Assembly: GCA_963825305.1 (NCBI GenBank)
Contig: CAWGTA010000001.1
Coordinates: 248,001-312,000 of the forward strand
Reading direction: 5' to 3'
DNA: 64,000 nt
DNA from: PSRJ01 sp963825305
GTDB lineage: Bacteria > Acidobacteriota > Terriglobia > Bryobacterales > Bryobacteraceae
Shown here: positions 37,571 through 46,632 of the stretch, in pieces
How the letters are laid out: the number at the start of each line of letters is the position of its first letter
Position numbering within the stretch: the stretch's first letter is position 1
Notes under the pieces: generated by a model
Databases searched by the model: none
What the model saw: the letters and a program-made list of their open reading frames with translations, nothing else
Told to the model about the DNA's origin: nothing
Made by a program: the position numbers and the translations under genes

Positions 37571-38401
37571 ATGATCCCACTTCGCACCCCTTGCCCAATT
37601 CGTAATCGGAGAAGCTTCTTGAAAGCGATCACGTCGGCTGGAGCGGTGATCGCCGCAACACGTACTTCCGCTCAGCAAGCGCAAGAGAGGCTAACGACGG
37701 CAAACGGCGGCACCGAGCCCTTCCCCATCCCCTGGCTGGATAAGAACGGCAGCCACAATCAGCCGGCTGGCGCAAACCTGGAGCCCTCGCATATTTACGA
37801 CTTCAAAGGACGCGTTGCTCGGTGCAGTACATTCACCGGCATGGGCAACGATAACAGCGGCAATCGTATCGCGTTTGGTAGTCCGACGACGGACTACGGC
37901 GTCATGCAAGGCGAGTACTGGGCTGCGCGCACCACACAGCACGGAACCTTTACGCACATATGACTCACCCTCTTCCGGGGACCGGCGGTCCCCGCCAACC
38001 AAATTCACGACCTTCATCCCCCGATTGCACCCTCCGGGCTCTACTGGGTTGTCGCTGTACCGGAGGGAGGTCTGAAAATCAGCCCAGATGGAAACACGGT
38101 CACGCTGGAGATGGAGAACGTTCCGGTAGTCGATCAGCCACGGTGGCCAGCGCTGGATTCACTTGCCACTCCCGCACGGATGACATTCAAGATGGTTTGG
38201 AAATCGACCGGCGAACCGGTGCTTTACGAGAACGCCTCCAGGCAATTCCGATTCAGAGGTACGAAGGCCGGCTGTCAGCTGGAGGCCCAGATAGAAGTGC
38301 CCTCGACCGGGTATTCATGGAAGTCCGATGCGCTTGAGACATCGCGTGCGAATTTCGCTGTGATTGGCGAGGAAATTAACGGACGTTATTATGGCTCATG
38401 A
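37571..38401 (+). pseudogene. twin-arginine secreted protein interrupted by an in-frame TGA
   Basis: The ATG at 37571 with GGAGG upstream starts a Tat-signal protein (RRSFLKAITSAGAVIAA). The frame meets TGA at 37961-37963 (codon 131, context GTFTHI-stop-LTLFRGP), and then continues open and protein-like in the same frame to 38401, 277 codons in all. The text on both sides reads as one folded beta-rich protein (YWVVAVPEGGLKISPDG). Either a nonsense mutation or recoding: a perfect 8-bp hairpin, CGGGGACC-GGC-GGTCCCCG, sits at 37976-37994, 12 nt after the TGA. Function unknown. Confidence 0.65.
37976..37994 (+). promoter_or_regulatory. hairpin downstream of in-frame TGA (possible SECIS-like)
   Basis: Perfect 8-bp stem with a 3-nt GGC loop. 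The loop begins 21 nt after the UGA, within the usual distance of bacterial SECIS elements. It may equally be chance in GC-rich DNA. Confidence 0.3.
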
Positions 38402-38517
38402 GAAAGCCCAATGAGCCCCTGGCGGACACCTCGGCTGCTTCAAAATTGAGATACCGTGAAACGCCGAAGGTTCCGTCTATCCGTTTCCACGAGGGGTCCG
38501 GATACAGCCGCGGCCCC

Positions 38518-38905
38518 TCACTCGTCCAATGTTTCGCGAAGTCGGCGGGTGATCTCCGCAGGCTGCTCGTCACCGTCGAACTGCACGACCCGCTCGAAGC
38601 CCTGAGGGCCGGTGATGAGAACACGCATGCCGCCGCGGAAGGGATCAGCCGCGATCCAGGCCTCGTAGGAAACCGACAGGTGGTTCTCCGATCGCAGTTG
38701 CCATTCCGGCTGGCCGTTCCTAGTCCACCAGGCGACTTCGCAGTAGCCACAGTTTAAACGACCGACCTCTCGCCAACAAGTCGAGTTCGATCACCGAGTG
38801 CCCTATGGCCCAAACTTCACGAAGCGATGACGTCAATTGCGCAAAAAGCAAACGAACAAAAGAGCCACAGGACGTGTGCACAAAAATGTGCATTAAATTC
38901 AATCC
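38518..38905 (-). pseudogene. hypothetical protein remnant with a frameshift
   Basis: Two overlapping minus-strand frames join into one protein-like text: LREVWAIGHSVIELDLLARGRSFK, then after a one-base shift near 38750-38760 CGYCEVAWWTRNGQPEWQL ... FRGGMRVLITGPQGFERVV ... RRLRETLDE and a stop at 38518. Neither frame alone is complete. Family not recognised. Confidence 0.45.
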
Positions 38906-38996
38906 AGCGCCATCTGCGAGAACGGAAGACGCCCCGAATCCGTGTAAACGCTAGAAAACGCCCAAACGCATGAACCGGGTGGAAGCCCGCCACACG

Positions 38997-39042
38997 CTTG
39001 GGGTGCGAGAGGTCCCGAGTTCAAATCTCGGCCTCCCGACCA
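38997..39042 (+). other. diverged tRNA-Pro 3' fragment, internal attachment site
   Basis: 43 of 46 bases match 30304-30349 of tRNA-Pro, including the anticodon loop TTGGGGT and the T arm. The acceptor side reads CTCCCGACCA, not GGCCCGACCA, and no 5' half lies upstream, so it is not a working tRNA. The variant acceptor suggests it came with a donor element from a different host tRNA. Confidence 0.75.
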
Positions 39043-39428
39043 GCCAAATCAATCAGATACAAGAGAGGCCGCGAGAACAGCTAGCCCCGATTCAAATGTT
39101 TTCGTTGGCGCTGCGGCGTCCTTCCACAAGCATCAGGTTTTGGCGCGGGTACCAGGCCCTCGCATTATGCGATCACTAATGCTCTTCAATTTTGCGGCGG
39201 TCGGTGCCAACACTCCGTTTGGCCGTACCACCTGGGGGCGTAGGGCCGATCCACGACTAAACTGAACCCCGTTTTTTGCAGAAGATTTCGGACGCCGGTT
39301 TCAACAGATTCCCACGACAGAGCTTTGACCTACTTTTTCGTGAAGGTCATCGTGAAGGAACAGCCTCAGGAGTCGCGCAAAAATAAACCAGCGCCGGGTC
39401 AGGCTGCATCGGTCGGATAGAGGTTAGG
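39043..39428. other. 386-bp stretch without a supported gene
   Basis: Lies between the tRNA fragment and the sulfatase gene and presumably holds the promoter of the sulfatase cassette. No convincing -35/-10 pair, repeat or open frame was found. Confidence 0.4.
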
Positions 39429-41183
39429 ATGCCTACGATGAACCGTCTAAATAATATTCTGTGGCTGGCAGGTGGGATGCTGATCGGCTGCCTGGCAATA
39501 ATCACTGGCCTGATCAGCGGAGGTACGACCGCACACGCGCAAGCGGGGGGCACCCAGAAACCGAACATCCTTTTCATCATGGGTGATGACATCGGCTGGA
39601 TGCAGCCGAGTATCTACCATGAAGGCCTGATGGTGGGCGAAACGCCCAACATAGACCGCATCGGGCATGAAGGTGCCAAGTTCATGGACTATGTCGCCAT
39701 GCAGAGTTGCACGTCCGGACGCAATGCCTTCTTCACGGGCATGTATCCGCTGCGCACCGGCATGATCCCGCCGCAACTTCCCGGCAGCCCGTCGTATCTG
39801 CGTCCGGGGACTCCTGCGATGGCGAAGTTTCTGCGCGATCTCGGCTATAGCACCGGCGAGTTTGGCAAGAACCACCTCGGCGACCACACCGCGGCCCTGC
39901 CAACGGCGCACGGCTTCCAAGAGTATTGGGGCTACCTCTATCACTTGGATGCGATGCAGGGAGTAAGTTTTCCCGACATCAACAATTCCCCAACGCAGCA
40001 GGCGGTAGCGCCACCGTGCATGAACACGCCAATCCCTGGCGTCCCGGAGGTCCCGGGTGCCGTGGATCCCAAGACAACAACTTGCCTGACGCCGCCGCGC
40101 CCTGTCCTCTGGTGCCACTCCTCGGACGGCACGGAGCGGAACCAGACGTGTAAGGATGAAGGACCGCTAACGCTGGATCGCTCCAGAACAGTCGACGAGG
40201 AAATCTCGGCCAAGGTGGTCGACTTCCTCGACCGTAACGACCCCAAGAAGACCAACAAGCCCTTCTTCGTTTGGTACAACCCGGCGCGCATGCACGTCAC
40301 CACGATGCTGCCGCCGAAGTACGAAGCCATGCTGGGCACGAAGGGCGGCAAGGACTGGGGTGTCAACGAAGCCGGCATGAAACAGATGGACGACAACATC
40401 GGAGTGGTGCTCACGAAGCTGGAGCAGATGGGCCAGCTCGACAACACCATTGTCGTTTTCACCACCGACAACGGCGCCGAGGCGATCAGCTTCCCGGACG
40501 GCGGCGTCACTCCCTTCAAAGGCCAAAAGGGCGAGGCATGGGAGGGCGGCTACCGCGCTCCATGTGTCGTTCGCTGGCCGGGGCACATCAAGCCGGGGAC
40601 GATTAAGAACCAGCTATTTGCGGCCCTCGACTGGTTGCCAACGTTTGTTGACATCGCCGGCGGTCCCTCGGGTGACGGACTGAAGAAGCAGATCGAGGCG
40701 GGCCAGTACCCAGGCATCGTCAAAACCACGCTCGACGGCGTGGACCAACGCGAGTACCTCGAAGGCACGTCGGACAAGTCGGCACGTGACTACTTCTTCT
40801 ACTTCTCGGGTGCGACTCCGTCTGCGGTTCGCTACAAGAACTGGAAGATGTACTACACCATGTCGCAGCCCGGGCCGGCCGGCTGGATCATGCCGCTCAT
40901 CCCGTTCCACTTCACTTTGGTCCAGAACATTAAGCGGGATCCTTTCGAGCAGTCCGTCGGTCTCGAACAGAAGTCGGCGATGAGCTTGGGCGGTGCGCTC
41001 GCGGCTCCCATGACTGCGTTTCAGTACGACTGGAACATGCTGCCAATCGGCCAACAGTTGTGGCTGAAGCATCTGGAGTCTTACGTAACGTACCCGCCGC
41101 TACAGGAGGCGGCATCCTACAACCTGAGCCAGGTCATCGAACAGGTCAAGAAAGCCCAGTCGACTAGTCACGCGGGCGAATAG
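39429..41183 (+). CDS. secreted arylsulfatase (formylglycine-type)
   Basis: 584 residues with a signal peptide (about 1-38). Type I sulfatase: metal ligands MGDDIGW at residues 51-57, and the modification motif CTSGR at 94-98, where Cys94 would be oxidised to formylglycine. Later landmarks are FGKNHLGD, TTDNGAE and the Lys in FKGQKGEAWEGG. Two Cys pairs occur in an inserted loop near 190-245. The formylglycine-generating enzyme encoded at 43637 very likely activates it. Substrate (aryl or sugar sulfate) is not known. Confidence 0.92.
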   Translation: MPTMNRLNNILWLAGGMLIGCLAIITGLISGGTTAHAQAGGTQKPNILFIMGDDIGWMQPSIYHEGLMVGETPNIDRIGHEGAKFMDYVAMQSCTSGRNAFFTGMYPLRTGMIPPQLPGSPSYLRPGTPAMAKFLRDLGYSTGEFGKNHLGDHTAALPTAHGFQEYWGYLYHLDAMQGVSFPDINNSPTQQAVAPPCMNTPIPGVPEVPGAVDPKTTTCLTPPRPVLWCHSSDGTERNQTCKDEGPLTLDRSRTVDEEISAKVVDFLDRNDPKKTNKPFFVWYNPARMHVTTMLPPKYEAMLGTKGGKDWGVNEAGMKQMDDNIGVVLTKLEQMGQLDNTIVVFTTDNGAEAISFPDGGVTPFKGQKGEAWEGGYRAPCVVRWPGHIKPGTIKNQLFAALDWLPTFVDIAGGPSGDGLKKQIEAGQYPGIVKTTLDGVDQREYLEGTSDKSARDYFFYFSGATPSAVRYKNWKMYYTMSQPGPAGWIMPLIPFHFTLVQNIKRDPFEQSVGLEQKSAMSLGGALAAPMTAFQYDWNMLPIGQQLWLKHLESYVTYPPLQEAASYNLSQVIEQVKKAQSTSHAGE

Positions 41184-41325
41184 CTGAACGCAAAAACGCA
41201 AAAGGGTTGATGCCGCAGAACGTGGAGGCGAGGAAGAGGAAATCCCTTGCTCGCTTCCCGGGTTTGTTTGAGTGCTGCGGCGATTGGCTCTCCAGCGGTC
41301 AAGACAGCGGACGTAGAGGGCAGAA

Positions 41326-42396
41326 ATGAAAGTGCATCTCGCATTGTCCTCGACATTGGTTTTCCTAATCCTCATCATTGACGGTTGCTCCAGAACCCCT
41401 ACGGCCTCCACTCCGCCCACGGGCTCCGCGGTCTCTGCCGCAGGTGCTGATGCGCTACCTTCGTGGAACGATGGATCGGCAAAGAAGGCGATCATCGACT
41501 TTGTCAAAACAACGACGGACAAGAGCAATCCGAAATTCGTGCCGCCGGAGGGCCGTATCGCCACCTTTGACCAGGACGGCACCACGTGGGTCTCGCACCC
41601 CTTATATTCACAGGTCCTGTTTGCTTTCGACCGGGTGGTCTCTCTTGCACCCCAGCATCCGGAATGGAAGACGAAGCAACCTTTCAAAGCCGTGATCACA
41701 GGCGATAAAGACGCAATGGCGAAGTTCACCCTGAAGGACCTGGAAGCCATCGTCTTTGCAACTCACACCGGTATGACCACGGAAGCGTTCCAGTCGATCG
41801 TAAAGGACTGGATAGCAACGGCGAAGCATCCCCGTTTCGACAAACCTTATTCGCAGATGGTGTACCAACCGATGTTGGAGGTCCTGCGCTATCTGCGCGA
41901 CAACGGCTACAAGACCTACATTGTCACCGGTGGGGGGCAGGACTTCGTCCGCGCGTATGCACAGCAGGTCTACGGCATCCCTCCGGAACAGATTATCGGC
42001 TCGGCGCTCACGACGAAATATGAATACAAGGATAGGCAGGGTATCCTGATGCGCGAGCCGAAGCTTTTGCTGGACAACGATTTTGCCGGCAAGCCAGAGG
42101 ATATCTATCTCTTTCTTGGGCGTCAGCCGAAGGCGGCTTTTGGCAACTCGACCGGCGACCGGCAGATGCTCGAGTACACGCAAGCTGGTGGCGGAGCCTC
42201 GTTGGAGATGCTGGTGCTGCACGACGACGCTGTGCGCGAATATGCCTACGGTCCGGCCCAGGGCCTGCCGGACAGCAAAGTGGGGACCTTTCCGCAAACC
42301 CTGTATGACGAGGCAAAAGCCAAGGGTTGGACCGTCATCAGCATGAAGAACGACTGGAAGCAAGTCTTTGCCACTTCCGCAGAGTCATTGCCTTGA
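41326..42396 (+). CDS. HAD-family phosphatase-like lipoprotein
   Basis: 356 residues. Lipobox ending at Cys21 (LIIDGC) predicts a membrane-anchored extracytoplasmic protein. HAD motif I is FDQDGT at residues 81-86 (Asp82 nucleophile, Asp84), motif II is YIVTGGG near 204, and a late FGNSTGDRQML supplies the motif IV acidic residue. Closest to phosphoserine-phosphatase-like HADs. Second gene of the sulfatase cassette; the next gene's start overlaps its stop. Confidence 0.87.
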   Translation: MKVHLALSSTLVFLILIIDGCSRTPTASTPPTGSAVSAAGADALPSWNDGSAKKAIIDFVKTTTDKSNPKFVPPEGRIATFDQDGTTWVSHPLYSQVLFAFDRVVSLAPQHPEWKTKQPFKAVITGDKDAMAKFTLKDLEAIVFATHTGMTTEAFQSIVKDWIATAKHPRFDKPYSQMVYQPMLEVLRYLRDNGYKTYIVTGGGQDFVRAYAQQVYGIPPEQIIGSALTTKYEYKDRQGILMREPKLLLDNDFAGKPEDIYLFLGRQPKAAFGNSTGDRQMLEYTQAGGGASLEMLVLHDDAVREYAYGPAQGLPDSKVGTFPQTLYDEAKAKGWTVISMKNDWKQVFATSAESLP

Positions 42397-43628
42397 CGCA
42401 CCTGGCTGAATTTCTACGCTCGCATGCCGTGGCCTTACCCACGCTGGCGAAGTTTGCCATCGCCATGGCGATCATCGTGTGCGTCCCCCGGCTCTCGCGC
42501 CGAGTGCATCTTCCGGCCGTCGTGGGGTTGCTGCTCAGCGGAATCGTGGTCGGCCCTCACGGGCTTGACGTGATCGGAACGAACCGGCCGATCGCGGATT
42601 TCTTTGCCGACCTGGGAAAGCTACTCCTGATGTTTTGCGCCGGGCTTGAGATCGATCTCGCTCTGTTTCGCAGGGCACGGAATCGGGTGATGGCTTTCGG
42701 TCTCCTCACCACGTTGCTGCCTCTGCTGCTGGGCACTGGCGTTGGGCTGCTGTTCGGCTACCGGCCGGTCGCCGCTATTGTATTAGGATCCCTGCTCGCG
42801 TCGCACACACTCCTCGCGGCTCCGATCGTAGCCACGCTCGGTGCAACCCGGCTCGAGCCCGTCGCGGTTACGTTCGGCGCCACTGTGGTATCGGACACGC
42901 TGTCTCTGGTGGTCTTCGCTATCTGCGTCTCGACTTTTCAGAGGGGCTTTTCCCTGTCCGGACTCGCTGTGCAACTCATCGAGATCGCGGTTTTCATCCC
43001 CTTCATTCTGTTTGGACTGAGCCGCCTGGGAGCGTACTACCTGAGCCAGGTCGCAGATGAGGAGGGCGCATATTTCGTCCTAATGCTTCTAGTCATGGCG
43101 GTAGCGGCCGCTCTTGCCGCACTGATCAATCTGCCAGGCATCGTGGGAGCGTTCCTTGCCGGATTGTCGGTGAACGCGGCAGTTCATGACCAGCCCGCGA
43201 AAGAGAAGTTGAGATTTTTCGGAGACTCTCTGTTCATCCCGATCTTCTTCATCGTGACGGGATTCCTGATAGATCCGCGTGAGTTCTACCAGAGCATCAC
43301 GGACAACTTTGCCCTTGCCGCGGCGGTGATCCTGGCGCTGCTTGCCGGGAAGTGGATCGCGGCACAGATCGCCGGGAGGGCGTTCGGATACTCTCCAATT
43401 GCCCGGATGACGGTATGGTCGCTGACGCTGCCGCAGGTGGCTGCGACACTTGCGGCAACGCTCGTCGCCTTCGATACGTTCGACCCCGCGCATCAGCGCC
43501 TGATCGACGGGCGGTTGCTCAATGTCGTGCTGGTGCTCATGCTTACTACTTCCATTCTCGGGCCCGTTCTTACGGAAAAGTTTGCGCCTCGCATGCTCCC
43601 TGGTCAAAGACCTGCGAAGGCGGCTTAG
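42393..43628 (+). CDS. monovalent cation:proton antiporter, CPA2 family
   Basis: 411 residues with about 12 membrane helices. Family features include LPAVVGLLLSGIVVGPHG in helix 2, DLGKLLLMFCAGLEIDL in helix 3, and the inverted repeat ending in TLPQVAATLAATLVAFDT. It lacks the C-terminal TrkA-N domain of KefB/KefC. The TTG at 42393 overlaps the previous stop (TTGA), giving translational coupling; upstream codons belong to the previous gene. Confidence 0.85.
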   Translation: MTHLAEFLRSHAVALPTLAKFAIAMAIIVCVPRLSRRVHLPAVVGLLLSGIVVGPHGLDVIGTNRPIADFFADLGKLLLMFCAGLEIDLALFRRARNRVMAFGLLTTLLPLLLGTGVGLLFGYRPVAAIVLGSLLASHTLLAAPIVATLGATRLEPVAVTFGATVVSDTLSLVVFAICVSTFQRGFSLSGLAVQLIEIAVFIPFILFGLSRLGAYYLSQVADEEGAYFVLMLLVMAVAAALAALINLPGIVGAFLAGLSVNAAVHDQPAKEKLRFFGDSLFIPIFFIVTGFLIDPREFYQSITDNFALAAAVILALLAGKWIAAQIAGRAFGYSPIARMTVWSLTLPQVAATLAATLVAFDTFDPAHQRLIDGRLLNVVLVLMLTTSILGPVLTEKFAPRMLPGQRPAKAA

Positions 43629-43636
43629 GAGATCCA

Positions 43637-44863
43637 ATGTCAATCCGTGAAGCTTATCAGCGCAAGTGGATGTGGGTACTAACGGGCATGGCGGCAGGCG
43701 CCGGTCTGAGTGGAGCATTGGCGTATCGGCAACACCACGCTCCGGTAACAGAGAGCATGGCGCCCGGTGGCGTCTATTGCGAGAGCGGAATCGGAGCGGC
43801 CAAGGGTCACGCCGCAATGGCGCTGGCCGGGACCACTCCTTCCATCCAACCACCAGGTCAAATGGCCTGGACTCCGAAAATCAACGACAGCAAGCCGCCT
43901 GAATCAGCACCCGACGGAATGGCGTGGATACCTGGCGGCCAATTCTGGATGGGCTCCACTGAAGAGGGCATGACGGATGCCAGGCCCTGGCATCGCATCT
44001 ATGTCGATGGCTACTGGATGGACAAGACCGAAGTCACCAACAAGCAGTTCGCCAGGTTCGTGAAAGATACGGGATATGTCACGTTGGCAGAGCGCAAACC
44101 GCGCGCGGAAGACTATCCGCAAGCGCGGCCAGAGAATCTGGTGGCTGGCTCGGTTGTCTTCTCGCCGCCGGACCATCCCGTAGAGCTTAACAATCAGTTC
44201 GGCTGGTGGGGCTACGTTCGAGGCGCGAACTGGCGGCATCCGGAGGGTCCCAATTCGGATCTCAACGGTCGAATGAACCATCCGGTCGTACACATCGCTT
44301 ACGAGGACGCTGTTGCGTACTGCAACTGGGCCGGAAAGAGGCTCCCCACGGAGGCTGAATTCGAATTCGCTTCGCGTGGCGGACTCGATCGCAAGCGCTA
44401 CGCTTGGGGTGACGAGTTTATGCCCGGCGGCAAGCACATGGCGAATACCTTCCAGGGACATTTTCCGGATACCAACACCGGCGAAGACGGGTACCTGGCC
44501 ACGGCTCCGGTAGGATCGTTCCCGGCCAACGGGTATGGTCTACTCGATATGGCTGGCAATGTCTGGGAGTGGACATCCGACTGGTATCGTGCGGACTATT
44601 ACGAGACCCTGGCAGCCAGCGGCGAAATCGCGATAAATCCGCAAGGACCCGCCGACAGTTTCGATCCGAATGAACCGGGCGTGCGAAAGCGCGTGCAGCG
44701 CGGGGGCTCGTTTCTGTGCACGGACCAATACTGCGCGCGCTACATCGCAGGGGGACGCGGCAAGGGAGAACTTGACACCGGAACGAATCACCTCGGCTTT
44801 CGTTGCGTACGCGAACCTCAGTCCAAACCGGGGAAATCTGCCGAAGCGCGCCTGGCCAGATAA
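43637..44863 (+). CDS. formylglycine-generating enzyme (sulfatase-modifying factor)
   Basis: 408 residues: an N-terminal membrane anchor (WMWVLTGMAAGAGLSGALAY), then an FGE-sulfatase domain from about residue 92 (MAWIPGGQFWMGS). Further motifs: DKTEVTNKQFARFV, AVAYCNWAGKRLPTEAEFE, GNVWEWTSDWY, and the catalytic Cys pair in GGSFLCTDQYCARY (Cys361 and Cys366), which binds copper and oxidises the sulfatase Cys. With both cysteines present it should be active. TAGGAGA is the ribosome site before 43637. Confidence 0.93.
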   Translation: MSIREAYQRKWMWVLTGMAAGAGLSGALAYRQHHAPVTESMAPGGVYCESGIGAAKGHAAMALAGTTPSIQPPGQMAWTPKINDSKPPESAPDGMAWIPGGQFWMGSTEEGMTDARPWHRIYVDGYWMDKTEVTNKQFARFVKDTGYVTLAERKPRAEDYPQARPENLVAGSVVFSPPDHPVELNNQFGWWGYVRGANWRHPEGPNSDLNGRMNHPVVHIAYEDAVAYCNWAGKRLPTEAEFEFASRGGLDRKRYAWGDEFMPGGKHMANTFQGHFPDTNTGEDGYLATAPVGSFPANGYGLLDMAGNVWEWTSDWYRADYYETLAASGEIAINPQGPADSFDPNEPGVRKRVQRGGSFLCTDQYCARYIAGGRGKGELDTGTNHLGFRCVREPQSKPGKSAEARLAR

Positions 44864-44890
44864 GAGAGATGGCTGCGCGCGGCCTCTGGA

Positions 44891-46090
44891 TTATTGCGGG
44901 CGATAGTGGATGAAAAACCGATCGCTTGGCCAGATGAAGTACTGCGGATGCGTCTTGCATACTTCCGCATCTTTGCGAGCAGGATCCACGGGGCATGCAT
45001 ACTGCAGATAGTCATTGAAACTGTCTCGCGCCAGGTGGTAGTCGAGAAGGCTCTGCTTCATTTCAATTTGTGCAACGTCCGCTTTATGAGCAAGTGCATC
45101 TCGATACTCTAGTGCGAGTTTCTTGATGTCCTCGAGGGCTGCCGCCTTGAATCCATAGGCCACGATGGCGCTTTCTTTGCCGGGTTGCACGACCCTGAAT
45201 TCCACCGTGAGGGCTGGATTCTCTCTGTAGACCATGAATGAAAAGAGCCCGGCCACGCCAAAGTCGTCATAGCTTGGAAACATGGCAGCCCTGCCCTCTT
45301 CTGCCGGGTGGTTGTGCAAAAAGATCATCGGCTTCCCGGCCTTGATGATGGCCTTCAGTCGTTCCGGGTCGTGCCAGACCTTGTCCCTTGTGGAATAGAC
45401 AGTCACATCGTGCATCTCGCCGTTGTAAACCAGAAGATGTTCCTTGCCGTCGGCATGTGCTCTGAAATATTCCGCAGCGATCTTGTCCGCCTCGTCTATT
45501 TCGCTTGGCGCTGGAACGAGCGCCACGTCCTTCACTTTTTGGAGAAATCTCTCATACGTTGAGGCGTCCCAATGCTGGTACTTGGCGTACGCCTGCAGAT
45601 ACTCTTTGTAGCGCGACTCGCCGGTGACTCCAAGAACGCAATGTTCTTCAGCAACCTCTATGTTTGCGCCGTTCCGGTGGTATCCGGTCAGATCGTCGTT
45701 CATGACATGGCAGACTTCATGAAGCGACGATGCCTCGAACAGAATTTCCGGCTGTTTTTCCAGAAAGTCTGTCGTCACGTTAATGATGAACGCCTGGCTC
45801 CGCATCTCCTCGTTGCGCACCACGTCCGTAAACACATCGCCCACAGTCTCCGCGTTGTACCCCGCCTCGACCGGATGATTCACGAGCCGAAGGCTGATCT
45901 TGTAGCTTGCGCCTAGCATCGGCAGCGCTTCATTGAGCTTGCGGCGATACTCCGCCACTTTCTGATCCAGTCCACGCTGAGTGATGCAGGCCTGCGAGAT
46001 CTCAAATCCGGCGTAGCAGGGGGGCAATTGAGCCCGAGCGGGAACGCACGATGCCAGTAGCACAACGGCGGGACCAACGAATTCTTTCAC
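44891..46090 (-). CDS. secreted protein with HExxH zincin and JAMM-like motifs
   Basis: About 399 residues with a signal peptide (VGPAVVLLASCVPARA). A zincin motif HEVCH lies at residues 124-128, with AEEHC about 20 residues on as the possible third ligand. Farther along, FLHNHP (259-262) and PSYDDFG complete a JAMM/MPN signature H-x-H-x11-S-x2-D, with an acidic residue upstream in YNGEMHDV. So two potential zinc sites occur in one exported protein. The GTG at 46090 gives the best signal peptide; an ATG at 46144 is possible. No family known to me joins these two motifs. Confidence 0.7.
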   Translation of the reverse strand: MKEFVGPAVVLLASCVPARAQLPPCYAGFEISQACITQRGLDQKVAEYRRKLNEALPMLGASYKISLRLVNHPVEAGYNAETVGDVFTDVVRNEEMRSQAFIINVTTDFLEKQPEILFEASSLHEVCHVMNDDLTGYHRNGANIEVAEEHCVLGVTGESRYKEYLQAYAKYQHWDASTYERFLQKVKDVALVPAPSEIDEADKIAAEYFRAHADGKEHLLVYNGEMHDVTVYSTRDKVWHDPERLKAIIKAGKPMIFLHNHPAEEGRAAMFPSYDDFGVAGLFSFMVYRENPALTVEFRVVQPGKESAIVAYGFKAAALEDIKKLALEYRDALAHKADVAQIEMKQSLLDYHLARDSFNDYLQYACPVDPARKDAEVCKTHPQYFIWPSDRFFIHYRPQ

Positions 46091-46284
46091 AATTCGGCTT
46101 ACAAGTGATCCGGCGCAGGTTTGTATGTTTTTACACCGTTGCATAAGGAAGAATTGTAACCTGAACTATGCGCCAGAGGCTGATCCACCGGCGGTGTTGC
46201 ATCTGCCATCGATTTTGCGGTGTCATGGACTGAGCTTCGGTGTGATCCCATGACTGGGCACTGACTCAGCCAATTGCGGTCTCC

Positions 46285-46323
46285 AGAGGTCCCGAGTTCA
46301 AATCTCGGCGGCCCGACCAACTA
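46285..46323. other. attachment-site core, exact 39-bp copy of tRNA-Pro 3' end
   Basis: Identical to 30315-30353. The sequence before it does not resemble a tRNA, so it is a footprint of integration, not a gene. Confidence 0.85.
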
Positions 46324-46632
46324 GCCTCTTTATTTTCAACACAAAACGCCGTCCTTGCCCACTCACAGGCCCGCCACGCCATCGCACGGTGGCGGGCCAC
46401 ATCTTCCCACCTGGAACAAGGGAAAACCCCCTTCCGGTGAATCCGCCGGAAGGGGGATTCGCGCTGCCTTGGTGACGGCGGGAAGAGTTTCCTTGGAGCG
46501 GTCATGTTTTCGCTTGTCGGTCACTCTGTCCGGCAAGCGATCCTGCCGCTGTGCAACTTGCTCTGGCGTCGCCTTACCGCCGCGTGCACGGCCCTTCTGC
46601 GCCCGCGTCAACATTCCAACGGTCAACATGGA
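46324..46632. other. 309-bp stretch without a firmly supported gene
   Basis: A GC-rich hairpin CCCCCTTCCGGTGAATCCGCCGGAAGGGGG lies at about 46428-46457. A minus-strand frame (46363-46629, 88 codons, MLTRAQKGRARGGKA) crosses it but shows no family and no ribosome site; I treat it as doubtful. Confidence 0.4.

Noticed and set aside
38997..39042. A second tRNA-Pro gene
   Set aside because: Only the 3' two thirds is present; no 5' acceptor or D arm upstream, and one mispair in the anticodon stem.
46285..46323. A tRNA gene
   Set aside because: Only the T arm and acceptor 3' strand are present; treated as an attachment site.
46363..46629. 88-codon minus-strand frame (MLTRAQKGRARGGKA)
   Set aside because: Crosses a strong palindrome, has no ribosome site and no recognisable family; too weak to call a gene.
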